Assembly: GCA_045504435.1 (NCBI GenBank)
Contig: JBEULC010000005.1
Coordinates: forward strand, 1-64,000
DNA: 64,000 nucleotides
Source: JBEULC01 sp045504435
GTDB taxonomy: Bacteria > Pseudomonadota > Alphaproteobacteria > WRAU01 > Hepatincolaceae
Direction: 5' to 3'
Notes under the pieces: generated by a model
Told to the model about the DNA's origin: nothing
The model's database searches: none
What the model saw: only the letters and a program-made list of their open reading frames with translations
Made by a program: the position numbers and the translations under genes
Shown here: in pieces, positions 9,145 to 17,093 of the stretch
How the letters are laid out: each line of letters opens with the position of its first letter
Position numbering within the stretch: the stretch's first letter is position 1

Positions 9145-11496
9145 ATGAATGAAAGAATAACTGAAAATATTGTTAGAGATCATTTTAAAAATGATATTTT
9201 ATTTTTAAACACTATCATAGAAGAACAGAAGTCATTTAATGTGAAAATTAATAAATTACTACAAAATGCCTCTAAATCTGGAAATGGTATAGGTAGACCA
9301 GAATTTCTTATTTCGTTTAAAGATAATTTAAATTTAATTATTGTTGTTGAATGTAAAGCTGATTTATTAAAACATGAAAGTGAAAATCTTGATAAATATA
9401 ATGATTATGCAGTAGATGGGGTATTGTTGTATTCGGCATTTTTGGCAAAAGAGTACGATGTTTTATCTATTGCCGTTAGTGGATATAAACAAGATGATAT
9501 AAAAGTTTCTTATTTTATCCAAAGAAAAAACAAAATAGAGCAAGATAGAATTTTTGGTAATAAATTACTTCCAATAGAAGATTTGATAGCTGGTGTATAC
9601 CAAAATGAAATAAAACAAAAAACTAAATATGAAGAACTTTTAAATTATTCTAAAATCTTAAATGAAAAATTACAGCAATTAAAAATTAAAGAAGATAAAA
9701 GGAGTCTTTTAGTCAGCGGTATCTTAATAGCACTTAAAAATAAAGACTTCTATAGGACATATTCATTAATAGAAAATCCCAAAGATTTAACCGAATACCT
9801 AGAGAGAACAATAATAAATCAACTAAAATATGAAAAGTTGCAGGATGAAAAATATAATAAGTTAAAATATTCATATTCTTTTATATCAAATCAGAATATT
9901 TTACTAAAAAAATATACAGAAAACGAACACGATGTTTATATTTTAAAAGATTTGATAGACGAGGTAGATGAAAATATAAATAACTATGTAAGAACATACA
10001 AATATTATGATGTTTTAGGTCAATTCTATATAGAATTTTTAAAGTATTCTAATTCCGATAAGGGGCTTGGTATAGTATTAACCCCTCCCCATATAACTGA
10101 ATTTTTTTGCGATATTGTCGATTTAAAAGCAACTGATATTGTTTATGATAATTGCACAGGAACATGTGGATTTTTAGTGTCTGCAATGAAATATATGATA
10201 AATAAAGCAAATGGTGATAAAGCCTTAGAAAGTAATATAAGGCAAAATCAACTGTTTGGAGTAGAGTATCAGCCAGAAATATACCCATTGGCATTTTCAA
10301 ATATGTTCTTACACGGAGATGGTAAAAGTAATATTTTTAATGGTAGTTGTTTTGAGAATGATATAAAAACAGAAATCAGAAGCAAAAAACCAACTGTTGG
10401 TTTTTTAAATCCACCATATAAATCTGATAAAAAAAAAGATATAGAAGAATTAGAATTTGTACTTAATTCATTAGAATGTTTAGAGAAAAAGTCTTTATGT
10501 GTAGCTATTATACCTATGAGTTGTGTATTATTTCAAAGAGGCAAAAGATTGTCTCTTAAAGAAAAATTATTAAAAAATCATACATTGAAAGCGGTATTTT
10601 CAATGCCTAATGAATTATTTTTTAACTCCGACGCCAGCACAAATACATGTGTAGTAGTATTTGAGGCTCATATACCACATAATCATAATAAAGAAACATT
10701 TTTTGGTTATTTTAAGGATGATTCTTTTGCAAAAAGAAAAGAGAAAGGAAGATATGATTATAACAATAATTGGTATAATATAAAAACAGAATGGCTCGAC
10801 TTATATTTTAATAATAAAATAAAAGATGGGCTATCGGTATCTAAAAAAATTACTGAGAAAGATGAGTGGTGTGCTGAAGCTTACATGGAGACTGATTGTT
10901 CGCAATTAACAAAAGATGATTTTATCAAAATAATTAAAAATTATTGTGTCTATTCTTTGTCTAATAATCATAAAGATGATATTTCGTCCAAACCATTTCA
11001 CAATGATGACATCATAAAGTTAGATATTGAAAACTGGCAATATATACACTTAAAAAAGTTATTTAATATTACTGGAACAAAAACAACTCCACCCTTAGAG
11101 CTGCTAAATAAACGAAAAGGGGAATATCCTTATGTAACGACACAAGCAACTAATAATTCGGTAGAGGCATTTTATGATTTTTTTACCGAAAAAGGAAATG
11201 TTTTAACAATAGATTCTGCAGTTGTCGGGTATACTTCTTATCAAATGTATAATTTTTCCGCAAGCGACCATGTTGAAAAATTAGAGCCATTGTTTAATAT
11301 GAATAAATATATTGCTTTATTCTTAACAACGCTTATAAATAAAGAGCAATATAGATATAATTACGGACGAAAAGCATCGCAAACAAGATTAAAGGCATTT
11401 GGTAAAATAAAACTCCCATTAAATTCACAAAATGAACCTGACTGGCAATTTATGGAAGATTACATTAAAACACTTCCTTATAGTAGTTCATTGTAA
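9145..11496 (+). CDS. Single-chain (type IIG-like) restriction-modification protein
   Basis: This 783-residue protein seems to combine cutting, methylation and target recognition. Residues 1-150 look like a PD-(D/E)XK nuclease: GRPEFLISF (E53) then LIIVVECKAD (E69, K71). Residues 285-560 are an N6-adenine methyltransferase of the HsdM/type IIG class. That domain has TPPHITEFF (313-321), SAM motif I as YDNCTGTCGFL (334-344, family consensus D-P-x-x-G-T-G-G-F-L) and catalytic NPPY (422-425). Residues 640-783 resemble a type I specificity (HsdS) target-recognition domain, with YPYVTTQATNNSVEAF and a C-terminal IKLPLNSQNEPDW. The frame is intact although the adjacent transposase is broken. Whether the nuclease is active and which site it reads cannot be told here. 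Confidence 0.8.
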   Translation: MNERITENIVRDHFKNDILFLNTIIEEQKSFNVKINKLLQNASKSGNGIGRPEFLISFKDNLNLIIVVECKADLLKHESENLDKYNDYAVDGVLLYSAFLAKEYDVLSIAVSGYKQDDIKVSYFIQRKNKIEQDRIFGNKLLPIEDLIAGVYQNEIKQKTKYEELLNYSKILNEKLQQLKIKEDKRSLLVSGILIALKNKDFYRTYSLIENPKDLTEYLERTIINQLKYEKLQDEKYNKLKYSYSFISNQNILLKKYTENEHDVYILKDLIDEVDENINNYVRTYKYYDVLGQFYIEFLKYSNSDKGLGIVLTPPHITEFFCDIVDLKATDIVYDNCTGTCGFLVSAMKYMINKANGDKALESNIRQNQLFGVEYQPEIYPLAFSNMFLHGDGKSNIFNGSCFENDIKTEIRSKKPTVGFLNPPYKSDKKKDIEELEFVLNSLECLEKKSLCVAIIPMSCVLFQRGKRLSLKEKLLKNHTLKAVFSMPNELFFNSDASTNTCVVVFEAHIPHNHNKETFFGYFKDDSFAKRKEKGRYDYNNNWYNIKTEWLDLYFNNKIKDGLSVSKKITEKDEWCAEAYMETDCSQLTKDDFIKIIKNYCVYSLSNNHKDDISSKPFHNDDIIKLDIENWQYIHLKKLFNITGTKTTPPLELLNKRKGEYPYVTTQATNNSVEAFYDFFTEKGNVLTIDSAVVGYTSYQMYNFSASDHVEKLEPLFNMNKYIALFLTTLINKEQYRYNYGRKASQTRLKAFGKIKLPLNSQNEPDWQFMEDYIKTLPYSSSL

Positions 11497-11529
11497 AATA
11501 TAACACTATATCAAAACATAAAAATCAAG

Positions 11530-11556
11530 TTTAGTATAAAGAAGCGATAAATTACC
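11530..11556 (-). repeat. Right terminal inverted repeat of the IS1595-like element
   Basis: This is an exact reverse complement of 7942-7968 and lies 33 bases after the stop of the restriction-modification gene. That places the passenger gene inside the element. Confidence 0.85.
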
Positions 11557-11798
11557 CATTTCTTCTTGGCAAAATTCACTTTTTACAAAATATAATTTTT
11601 CTTACTTCTTACTATTTTTTTTACCAACCTTATTATCAAATCTAATATTCTCAATCTTACCTAAACTAATAAAACCCCTTATAAATTACTACTAAATATT
11701 TATTTTTTCTCTTATGGCGTTTTGGTCTTTTCTACTTTATTATTTTCTGTGCTATTATTGTCATATGGAAGGTAACTACAGTAAAATTAATTTTGGTA

Positions 11799-12029
11799 TT
11801 ATTTATTCCTTTGTTGTTTATTATTGCTTAAAATATTGTAGGAAAAGCCAACAAAATCCTCAATAGTTATATCTCCTTTAGATAGCCATTGGAGTTTAAC
11901 TACTAAAATTAAAGAGGGACGGCGTCGCCCTTTTAAGATATTTGATAAGTAAGATTGACTTATACCTAATATCTTTGCTAATTCGTTCTGATAATATTTA
12001 TTATTAATAAATAAGTGTAATTTTTTCAT
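11799..12029 (-). CDS. Small HTH protein (Cro/XRE-like)
   Basis: This 76-residue protein has a helix-turn-helix at NELAKILGISQSYLSNILKG (about residues 15-34), typical of Cro/CI or YdaS-type regulators. It is divergent from the CI-like repressor, with only nine bases between the two start codons. The promoters must therefore lie inside the opposite coding sequences. A TGACATAAT-type candidate operator overlaps the gap. By position it could be the Cro-like antagonist, transcribed away from the rest of the phage genes. Confidence 0.6.
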   Translation of the reverse strand: MKKLHLFINNKYYQNELAKILGISQSYLSNILKGRRRPSLILVVKLQWLSKGDITIEDFVGFSYNILSNNKQQRNK

Positions 12030-12035
12030 AGGTAT

Positions 12036-12044
12036 ATTATGTCA
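12036..12044 (-). promoter_or_regulatory. Candidate operator between the divergent HTH genes
   Basis: On the minus strand this reads TGACATAAT, and it overlaps the start codon of the CI-like gene. The same nine bases occur at 12866-12874 ahead of the phage gene run. Two shared nine-mers in an A+T-rich region are suggestive only. Confidence 0.3.
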
Positions 12045-12599
12045 TATAGAAATCAAAGCGTCAATAATAATTTAAAATTATTAAGAGAAGAACAAAATCT
12101 TACTATGAGAGAACTTGCAGAAAAGGCAGGCATTAGCCAGGGGCACCTAGCTAACTTAGAGTTAGGCAAAAGACGTTTAAATGAAACAAATATAAGGCAG
12201 CTTGCAAGTGCTTTAGGTGTTATGGCTTCAAAAATAATTAAAGATCACTCAAATTCCTCTATATTCAATCCCCCCTCCCTAGATATAGACTTAGACACTT
12301 ATCTTAAGGAAACAGCAATGAAGTTATATAATATACAGGAGATTGCTTACTTGCAAATTACATCTACCAATAATGTTAGCCCTAAAATTGCTGTAGGAGA
12401 TATTTTACACTGTGAAAGGACTAGAAAATTGGGTGAAGGGATCTTCTTAATAGAATTTATGGCCAGAGAAGTAGTAAAAAAGATAACTTTTAAGACTAAA
12501 AGTTTAATAACCTTATATAGTGATGAAGCTTCTACTGATTTAGGTAGCGACGATATTGAGCTAATAGCAGAAGTAAAAGGAGTATTTAAAAAGCTTTAA
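12039..12599 (+). CDS. CI/LexA-like phage repressor lacking the cleavage serine
   Basis: This 186-residue protein has an N-terminal XRE helix-turn-helix (MRELAEKAGISQGHLANLEL, residues 23-42) and a C-terminal S24/LexA-like half. In S24 proteins the nucleophile sits in a S-M-x-P-x-x-x-x-G-D pattern. Here the aligned segment is N112-V-S-P115 followed by G120-D121, so Asn replaces Ser. The general-base lysine region VVKKITF (K147/K148) and the following LITLYSDE strand are kept. By family it should bind operators and hold the prophage silent. Loss of the serine predicts no RecA-stimulated self-cleavage. Confidence 0.7.
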   Translation: MSYRNQSVNNNLKLLREEQNLTMRELAEKAGISQGHLANLELGKRRLNETNIRQLASALGVMASKIIKDHSNSSIFNPPSLDIDLDTYLKETAMKLYNIQEIAYLQITSTNNVSPKIAVGDILHCERTRKLGEGIFLIEFMAREVVKKITFKTKSLITLYSDEASTDLGSDDIELIAEVKGVFKKL

Positions 12600-12999
12600 A
12601 TATAAAATTATCAAATAAGAGTATTATCTTTAACCTATTTTTTATTTAATTAGTTTTCTTTCTGTTATAATCTGTCCTTATATGAATTATTATGCTGTAA
12701 TTAATTTTTCTTCTCATATAAGCTCCTCTTTACCCCATTTAGAACTTTATTTAGCCATTGTTATGGTTTCCAACAAATTTTCTATTAATTCCCTAGGTTG
12801 TGCTTGCCTCCATATCTTCTGTTTTTTTATGTAGTAGAAATATATTTAACATTTATATTTCTATGTGACATAATGTCTCTATAAAAAAAACTTCTAATAT
12901 AAACTTAAAAAAGATAACCCTGGTTCTAATTTTAATTTTGTAAGGTGTTTAGGTTTATAAAGTAATTAAATAGAATAGCTAATAAATAAAGGAAGCATA
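12600..12999. other. Early phage regulatory gap
   Basis: There is no intact gene in this gap. A near-perfect palindrome GACATAATGTC lies at 12867-12877 and contains the same TGACATAAT as the site at the repressor start. A short minus-strand stretch at about 12752-12829 reads WRQAQPRELIENLLETITMA before a stop, a possible gene remnant. Confidence 0.35.
12867..12877. promoter_or_regulatory. Candidate repressor operator (GACAT-A-ATGTC palindrome)
   Basis: The two five-base arms are perfectly inverted around one base. The site lies about 120 bases ahead of the first phage gene and shares TGACATAAT with the repressor start region. It suits a CI-family operator, but no promoter elements are clear around it. 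Confidence 0.35.
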
Positions 13000-13224
13000 A
13001 TGAAAAAGATAATAATTATAATTCCTGATGATTCTGTGGAGGGTGGATTAACACGCTTAAAATTAGAACAAGTAAGGGTTGATTTATATCAATTAGATAG
13101 TGAGGAATATGTAGAAGAAGATTTTAAAAATTATAACCCTCATGAGGCCTCTTTTTATAGTGAAGAAGATGAACATCATCAAAATTGGTTTTCCATGAAT
13201 CCAGTAAGAAACGGAAGGCTTTGA
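13000..13224 (+). CDS. Small phage-region protein, unknown function
   Basis: This 74-residue acidic protein begins KKIIIIIPDDSVEGGLTRLK, with a hydrophobic strand first. It is rich in Glu, Asp, His and Asn towards its end (SFYSEEDEHHQNWF). An AAGGAAG site precedes the ATG. Its TGA overlaps the ATG of the next gene (ATGA), so the two are probably co-translated. I do not recognise the family. It is first in a five-gene run leading into recT. Confidence 0.6.
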   Translation: MKKIIIIIPDDSVEGGLTRLKLEQVRVDLYQLDSEEYVEEDFKNYNPHEASFYSEEDEHHQNWFSMNPVRNGRL

Positions 13225-13403
13225 TGGAAAAACTCAAAATATCTTTATTAGAGAAAATTTGTCAAGAGTTGAGGTCAACTACTACCTTAGTAAAATTATA
13301 TAAATTTCTTTGCGAGAATAAGGCTGAACTTTTAACAAACTGTATAAATATTGAAGAAATTTTTAATCATGTAATGGAAAATAAAGGCAGTAGCAAGGAG
13401 TAA
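13224..13403 (+). CDS. Small phage-region protein, unknown function
   Basis: I chose the ATG at 13224, which overlaps the stop of the preceding gene, over the in-frame ATG at 13185 inside that gene. The product is 59 residues, mostly helical and charged (MEKLKISLLEKICQELRS and onward), with two cysteines. No motif or family is recognised. It lies three bases ahead of the next gene in the same run. Confidence 0.5.
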   Translation: MEKLKISLLEKICQELRSTTTLVKLYKFLCENKAELLTNCINIEEIFNHVMENKGSSKE

Positions 13404-13406
13404 AAG

Positions 13407-13625
13407 ATGAATCATTTAAAATTTATACATAATAATCTTAGCCCTGATTCTATCCTAAGTAATCTACAAAACCAAGTTGATGAAATGCGTAGCTTTTTAG
13501 CAGAAAATAGATCAGGTCTTAACAATGCCACTATAGGATGGATAAAATTTAATATAGCAACTTTAGATTTACAAATATCAAGCTTAGTAAAGACAACCTA
13601 CCCTAAACAGCAACTAAGTTTATAA
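13407..13625 (+). CDS. Small phage-region protein, unknown function
   Basis: This 72-residue, predicted helical protein (LQNQVDEMRSFLAENRSG) lies immediately ahead of recT and is likely part of the same transcript. There is no signal peptide or membrane segment. The family is not recognised. Position suggests a role in phage DNA handling, but nothing in the sequence shows it. Confidence 0.5.
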   Translation: MNHLKFIHNNLSPDSILSNLQNQVDEMRSFLAENRSGLNNATIGWIKFNIATLDLQISSLVKTTYPKQQLSL

Positions 13626-13645
13626 CAATAAAAGGAATTAAATCT

Positions 13646-14497
13646 ATGAACAATAATTTAGATACTATAAACAAATCACCTAAAGTTGTAGATAGCCTAA
13701 CAGTACCCAAAGAGCCAAAAAGCTTAGGGGAATTTTTAAATTCTGATAAAATAAAAAGCCATTTTATCGCTATTTTAGGAGAGAAAAAATATAACAGTTT
13801 TTTATCTTCTATTTTAGCAGTGGTTAGAAATAACACCTTATTATTAAAGGCCGATCCTGCAAGTATTGCAGCAGCCTCTAAGGTAGCTGCAACCTTGGAT
13901 TTACCAATTAACCAAAATCTAGGCTTTTCTTATATCGTACCTTATAAAGGAAGCGCACAATTTCAAATTGGATATAAGGGTTTTATCCAATTAGCAATTA
14001 GAAGTGAGCAGTTTAAAAATCTAACTGTTTCAAGTTTAACTAAAAGCCAGTTTAAATTTTATAATCCTGTAAAAGATGAACTTATTTATGATTTTCAAGA
14101 TAATTCTAACCCTGAAATAGTAGTTTATGTAGCTTATATGCAATTAATTAATGGCTTTGAAAAATATTTTGTAATGACGGTTGAAGAACTAAAGCATTAT
14201 GCTATTACCTACTCACAAAGCTTTAAATCAGGCTTTGGAGTATGGAAAGATAATTTTAAAGCTATGGCAGAAAAAACTGTACTTAAGTTGATGCTATCTA
14301 AATACGCCCCTCTTTCTACAGAAATGCAAACAGCAATTGAAAAGGCCCAGGCAACTATTGAAGGAGAATTTAATGTCTATCCTGATAATAGTAAAGACGA
14401 ACCTAAAGAAAAAATTAGTAAAAATAGTAATGATAGTGTAGTTGAGCAGATAGATTGGGCAGAGCTTGATGAGATGATTGCCCCTGTAGTAAATTAA
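13646..14497 (+). CDS. recT: RecT-family single-strand annealing protein
   Basis: This 283-residue protein is recognisable as RecT. Residues 60-130 include ADPASIAAASKVAATLDLPI, then NQNLGFSYIVPYKGSAQFQI and GYKGFIQLA, the signature core of the family. Later WKDNFKAMAEKTVLKLMLSK is the conserved helix that follows the annealing core. The last 50 residues are acidic and low-complexity. The function is annealing of complementary single strands during phage recombination, working with the exonuclease encoded next. The frame is intact and an AAAGGAA site precedes the ATG. The neighbouring integrase has decayed much further, which may mean this gene was selected for longer. Confidence 0.92.
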   Translation: MNNNLDTINKSPKVVDSLTVPKEPKSLGEFLNSDKIKSHFIAILGEKKYNSFLSSILAVVRNNTLLLKADPASIAAASKVAATLDLPINQNLGFSYIVPYKGSAQFQIGYKGFIQLAIRSEQFKNLTVSSLTKSQFKFYNPVKDELIYDFQDNSNPEIVVYVAYMQLINGFEKYFVMTVEELKHYAITYSQSFKSGFGVWKDNFKAMAEKTVLKLMLSKYAPLSTEMQTAIEKAQATIEGEFNVYPDNSKDEPKEKISKNSNDSVVEQIDWAELDEMIAPVVN

Positions 14498-14511
14498 TAA
14501 GGATATTTATA

Positions 14512-15378
14512 ATGATAACCTACACAAATAATATAACCATTGATGATAACCACCGCTATCATAATGAAAAAACTGGCACAGTGAATAGTGTAACCAGTAT
14601 CTTACCTGATAAAAAAGAAAACATAAAACCCAACCAGGCTATGCTTAAGGGAAATTTGGTTCACAAAACTATTGAGAGCTTTTTTAGTGGAGACAGCCAA
14701 CCTTTAAAGCAATTAGCGGAGCTTGAGAAGCATAAAGCTAATGAAATTCTTAAATATATTAGAGATAAAAAAATAAAACCTAAATATACTGAATTAAGTT
14801 TTATAGCTCAAGATACGGAATACAACAATATAACCTATGGTGGCACAGTAGATTTAATTACTAATGACCTAGTTATTGATTATAAAACTGGCAATATGGC
14901 AGGTTATTATAGTTCGCAAATAGCAGCTTATGCTAAAGCTAACAATATCCCCAATGCTTTAATTCTATATTTTGAGAAAGATATTTTGAAAGAACAATAT
15001 TTTAATCAAAGCATTATAGAAACTCAATACTCCTATTTTAAATCTAAAGCAAGGGTTTATCAAGGATATAAGGATGAATTAGATATTGTTATGGAAAGTA
15101 AACTTAATAACTATGCAAGCTTAGATAGTCAAATTAAAGATCTTGAAGAAAAAAAGAGTTTTACTAAAGCTGAAATTATAGAAGAACTAGAAAGCAGAAA
15201 TATATCTAAATATGCCTTACAAAATTATTTAGTTTTCCCAACTCAAGGTGGTACTACCTATTCCCTAAAAGAAGATATTAAAGGAGCTTTGTTATTAACA
15301 AAACCAGAATTCTTTAAGCAAAGTACTCGTAAAGGTTCAATTAACATAAAGATTAAATCTAATAGTAATAATGAATAA
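14512..15378 (+). CDS. PD-(D/E)XK exonuclease partner of RecT
   Basis: This 288-residue protein has a nuclease core at about residues 95-150. ITYGGTVDLITNDLVIDYKT gives the D...D-Y-K motif (Asp of VDL, then D and K of IDYKT), followed by the QxxxY helix as SSQIAAYAKA. This is the Cas4/RecB-like PDDEXK_1 pattern. Beside recT it most likely resects double-strand ends to make the single strands RecT anneals. The gene overlaps the start of the VRR-NUC gene by eight bases. The C-terminal 70 residues are basic. It is a functional analogue of RecE or lambda Exo but not a close sequence relative that I can see. Confidence 0.75.
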   Translation: MITYTNNITIDDNHRYHNEKTGTVNSVTSILPDKKENIKPNQAMLKGNLVHKTIESFFSGDSQPLKQLAELEKHKANEILKYIRDKKIKPKYTELSFIAQDTEYNNITYGGTVDLITNDLVIDYKTGNMAGYYSSQIAAYAKANNIPNALILYFEKDILKEQYFNQSIIETQYSYFKSKARVYQGYKDELDIVMESKLNNYASLDSQIKDLEEKKSFTKAEIIEELESRNISKYALQNYLVFPTQGGTTYSLKEDIKGALLLTKPEFFKQSTRKGSINIKIKSNSNNE

Positions 15379-15664
15379 ATTAAACAAACATCAGCTTCAA
15401 ACACCAATTTGCCAGTATTTAGATATGAAAAGCATCTTTTACATGGCAATCCCCAATCAGGCAATTAATAGTAAGTTGCACTTGGCTCAATGCTACCGCC
15501 AAGAAGGATTAAGAGCTAGCAGCCCTGATTTAAAAATATGTTTAGAAAATGGTAAAACCTTATTTTTAGAAGTAAAGGTAGTTAAAAATAAACAACCGCC
15601 AACCCAACTACACGTTGAACAAGAACTCTGTAAACGTAATCATAAATATGAAGCAACCTTATAA
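15371..15664 (+). CDS. VRR-NUC domain protein, possibly 3'-truncated
   Basis: This 97-residue protein carries the VRR-NUC nuclease pattern. QEGLRASSPDLKICLENGKT gives the PD, LFLEVKVVK gives the E-x-K, and QLHVEQELCKRNHK is the conserved Q-rich helix. Phage stand-alone VRR-NUC proteins cut branched or flap DNA. The chain ends soon after that helix, where relatives usually have one more strand, so a short C-terminal loss is possible. It overlaps the exonuclease gene upstream and its 3' end overlaps the start of the integrase relic. Confidence 0.7.
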   Translation: MNKLNKHQLQTPICQYLDMKSIFYMAIPNQAINSKLHLAQCYRQEGLRASSPDLKICLENGKTLFLEVKVVKNKQPPTQLHVEQELCKRNHKYEATL

Positions 15665-16852
15665 AACAATCAAGGGATATTTATCCCCAGGAAAACTATC
15701 AAAAGCTTTAGAGGAAGTTGGAATTAATCTGGGTAGAAATTGAATTAATTCTCATATTGAAGAATTTGATGATATCTTAAACCTATCTATATGTACTTCT
15801 AATACTAGAAACAAAATCTATTGTATTAGGTATACATGCAAAGGCAAACAATATAGGCAGTCAACTAGCTTCAAAAATAGAAGCGATGCGCAAAAATTCT
15901 TGCAAGAATTTGACAAAAAGCTAAATTACGAAAAAATATATCAAAAGCAAAATAAATCTACACTTGAATTGGTTTTTATTAACTATTTAGATAATTATTT
16001 TAGCAATGTTAGTGAGAAAACTGGTAATTCTTATTTAAGCAATATTATTAATTTATCATCTTTTTTTTAGATTACATGCACAAACTATTTCTAAAGAAGA
16101 TATTTTTAACTTTATAAAGAAGATAAAACTAACAGTTACCGATATGACTATTAAGGGGATTTAAGAATATTATCACAAGCTTTAGAATTAGCAATAGAGT
16201 GCGAATTTAGGATAAAAATATATTAAAGGATATTAATCTGAGGAAACATCTAAAGACTTCTAGACCTCGTAATAGATTTTTAAGCGAAAATGAATATCAA
16301 AGGTTTTTAGAGGCTGCTATCTGTAATCCTCACCTAAACCCTAATTGCAATAGATATTTACGACCTGCAATTATATTAGCTAATCAAACTTCCTTTAGAT
16401 TAAGTAATTTACTTAGCTTAAAGTGGAGTCAGGTATTACACAGATCTGGAGAAAGACCAAAAATTACTTTATATAAAACTAAAAATGGTAAAGCTAGAAC
16501 TATGCCTTTGACACTAGTAGCTTGGGAGGGGTTAAAGTGGTGAAAAATCATTCAGAGTATGTTTTTTATAATGGAAAAACTGGTATCCATTATAAAGATT
16601 TTAAAACTTCATTTAATAATGCTCTTAAAAAATCAAATATTCAAAACTTAATTTGGCATGATTGAAAACATACATTTAGCACTTGGATGCCTACAGGGGA
16701 AATATCAGGCATAGATAAAAATGCTAATGCTATTAGTTGTACATAAAATGATGGGTCATAATAGCTTAAGCATGGCCTCTAGATATACCCCTTATCAAGA
16801 TACTGAGTTGGAGAATATTTTTACTGATAATATAAAAGATTATTTGGATTAG
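15648..16852 (+). pseudogene. Phage integrase (tyrosine recombinase), heavily decayed
   Basis: An ATG at 15648 reads KGYLSPGKLSKALEEVGINL up to TGA at 15741-15743. The same frame continues as NTRNKIYCIRYTCKGKQYRQ (N-terminal arm-binding type strands) to a TAG near 16068. Later fragments in other frames are RPRNRFLSENEYQRFLEAA and then TSFRLSNLLSLKWSQV with the first catalytic Arg. They are followed by LIWHD-stop-KHTFSTW, where the family has HDLRHTF, and MMGHNSLSMASRYTP with the box II His and Tyr. At least three in-frame stops and several frameshifts are present. It ends 53 bases from tRNA-Pro, the likely integration target. Confidence 0.85.
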
Positions 16853-16905
16853 CACAATGGTAGTTTTAAATGCTTTAAAAAAAGGCTTAAACCCCACAGA
16901 AAGAG

Positions 16906-16982
<77 letters not shown>

Positions 16983-17005
16983 CTACTTTTCTTTTAGAAA
17001 ATACA

Positions 17006-17035
17006 ATTATATTATGATTATATTTTCCATGTAAA
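17006..17035 (-). promoter_or_regulatory. Sigma70-type promoter of tRNA-Pro
   Basis: On the minus strand TTTACA (17035-17030) and TATAAT (17011-17006) are separated by 18 bases. The -10 box lies 24 bases ahead of the tRNA 5' end, a sensible leader length. The -10 is a perfect consensus and the -35 matches five of six bases. Confidence 0.55.
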
Positions 17036-17093
17036 ATACTATATACTACTAACTATATACTTACAACATTTTTTTATAAGATATAAAGTTTTT

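Larger units (their letters stand above)
7942..11556. mobile_element. IS1595-like element with a restriction-modification passenger
   Basis: The element is bounded by perfect 27-bp inverted repeats at 7942-7968 and 11530-11556. It contains, all on the plus strand, a frameshifted IS1595-type transposase (8016-8979), a 53-residue lysine-rich ORF (8981-9142) and a 783-residue restriction-modification gene (9145-11496). IS1595-family elements with passenger genes are known, including ones with methyltransferases. No matching 8-bp target duplication is visible: the left flank ends aaaaatta and the right begins catttctt. The insertion is therefore either old or one end was rearranged. The transposase is dead, so the unit cannot move on its own. 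Confidence 0.8.
11799..16852. mobile_element. Prophage or integrative-element remnant next to tRNA-Pro
   Basis: The block runs from a divergent HTH pair (11799-12599) through three small genes, recT, a PD-(D/E)XK exonuclease and a VRR-NUC gene. It ends in a heavily decayed tyrosine recombinase 53 bases from the 3' end of tRNA-Pro. Only the immunity and recombination parts are left; there are no capsid, tail, portal or lysis genes. The tRNA end is the likely attachment site. I did not find a duplicated tRNA 3' fragment elsewhere in the window, so the left boundary is set by gene content only. Confidence 0.65.

Noticed and set aside
8968..9183. 71-codon minus-strand frame
   Set aside because: It is the complement of the lysine-rich ORF and the start of the restriction-modification gene; the Phe/Leu/Ser richness is a shadow of Lys/Glu codons.
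7942..11556. Target-site duplication around the IS1595-like element
   Set aside because: The eight bases on each side do not match, so no duplication is claimed.
15648..16852. UGA read as tryptophan, because several in-frame TGA codons interrupt the integrase
   Set aside because: The same gene also has a TAG and frameshifts. TGA is used as the normal stop of the first mlaD-like gene and of dacA, and TGG is common throughout.
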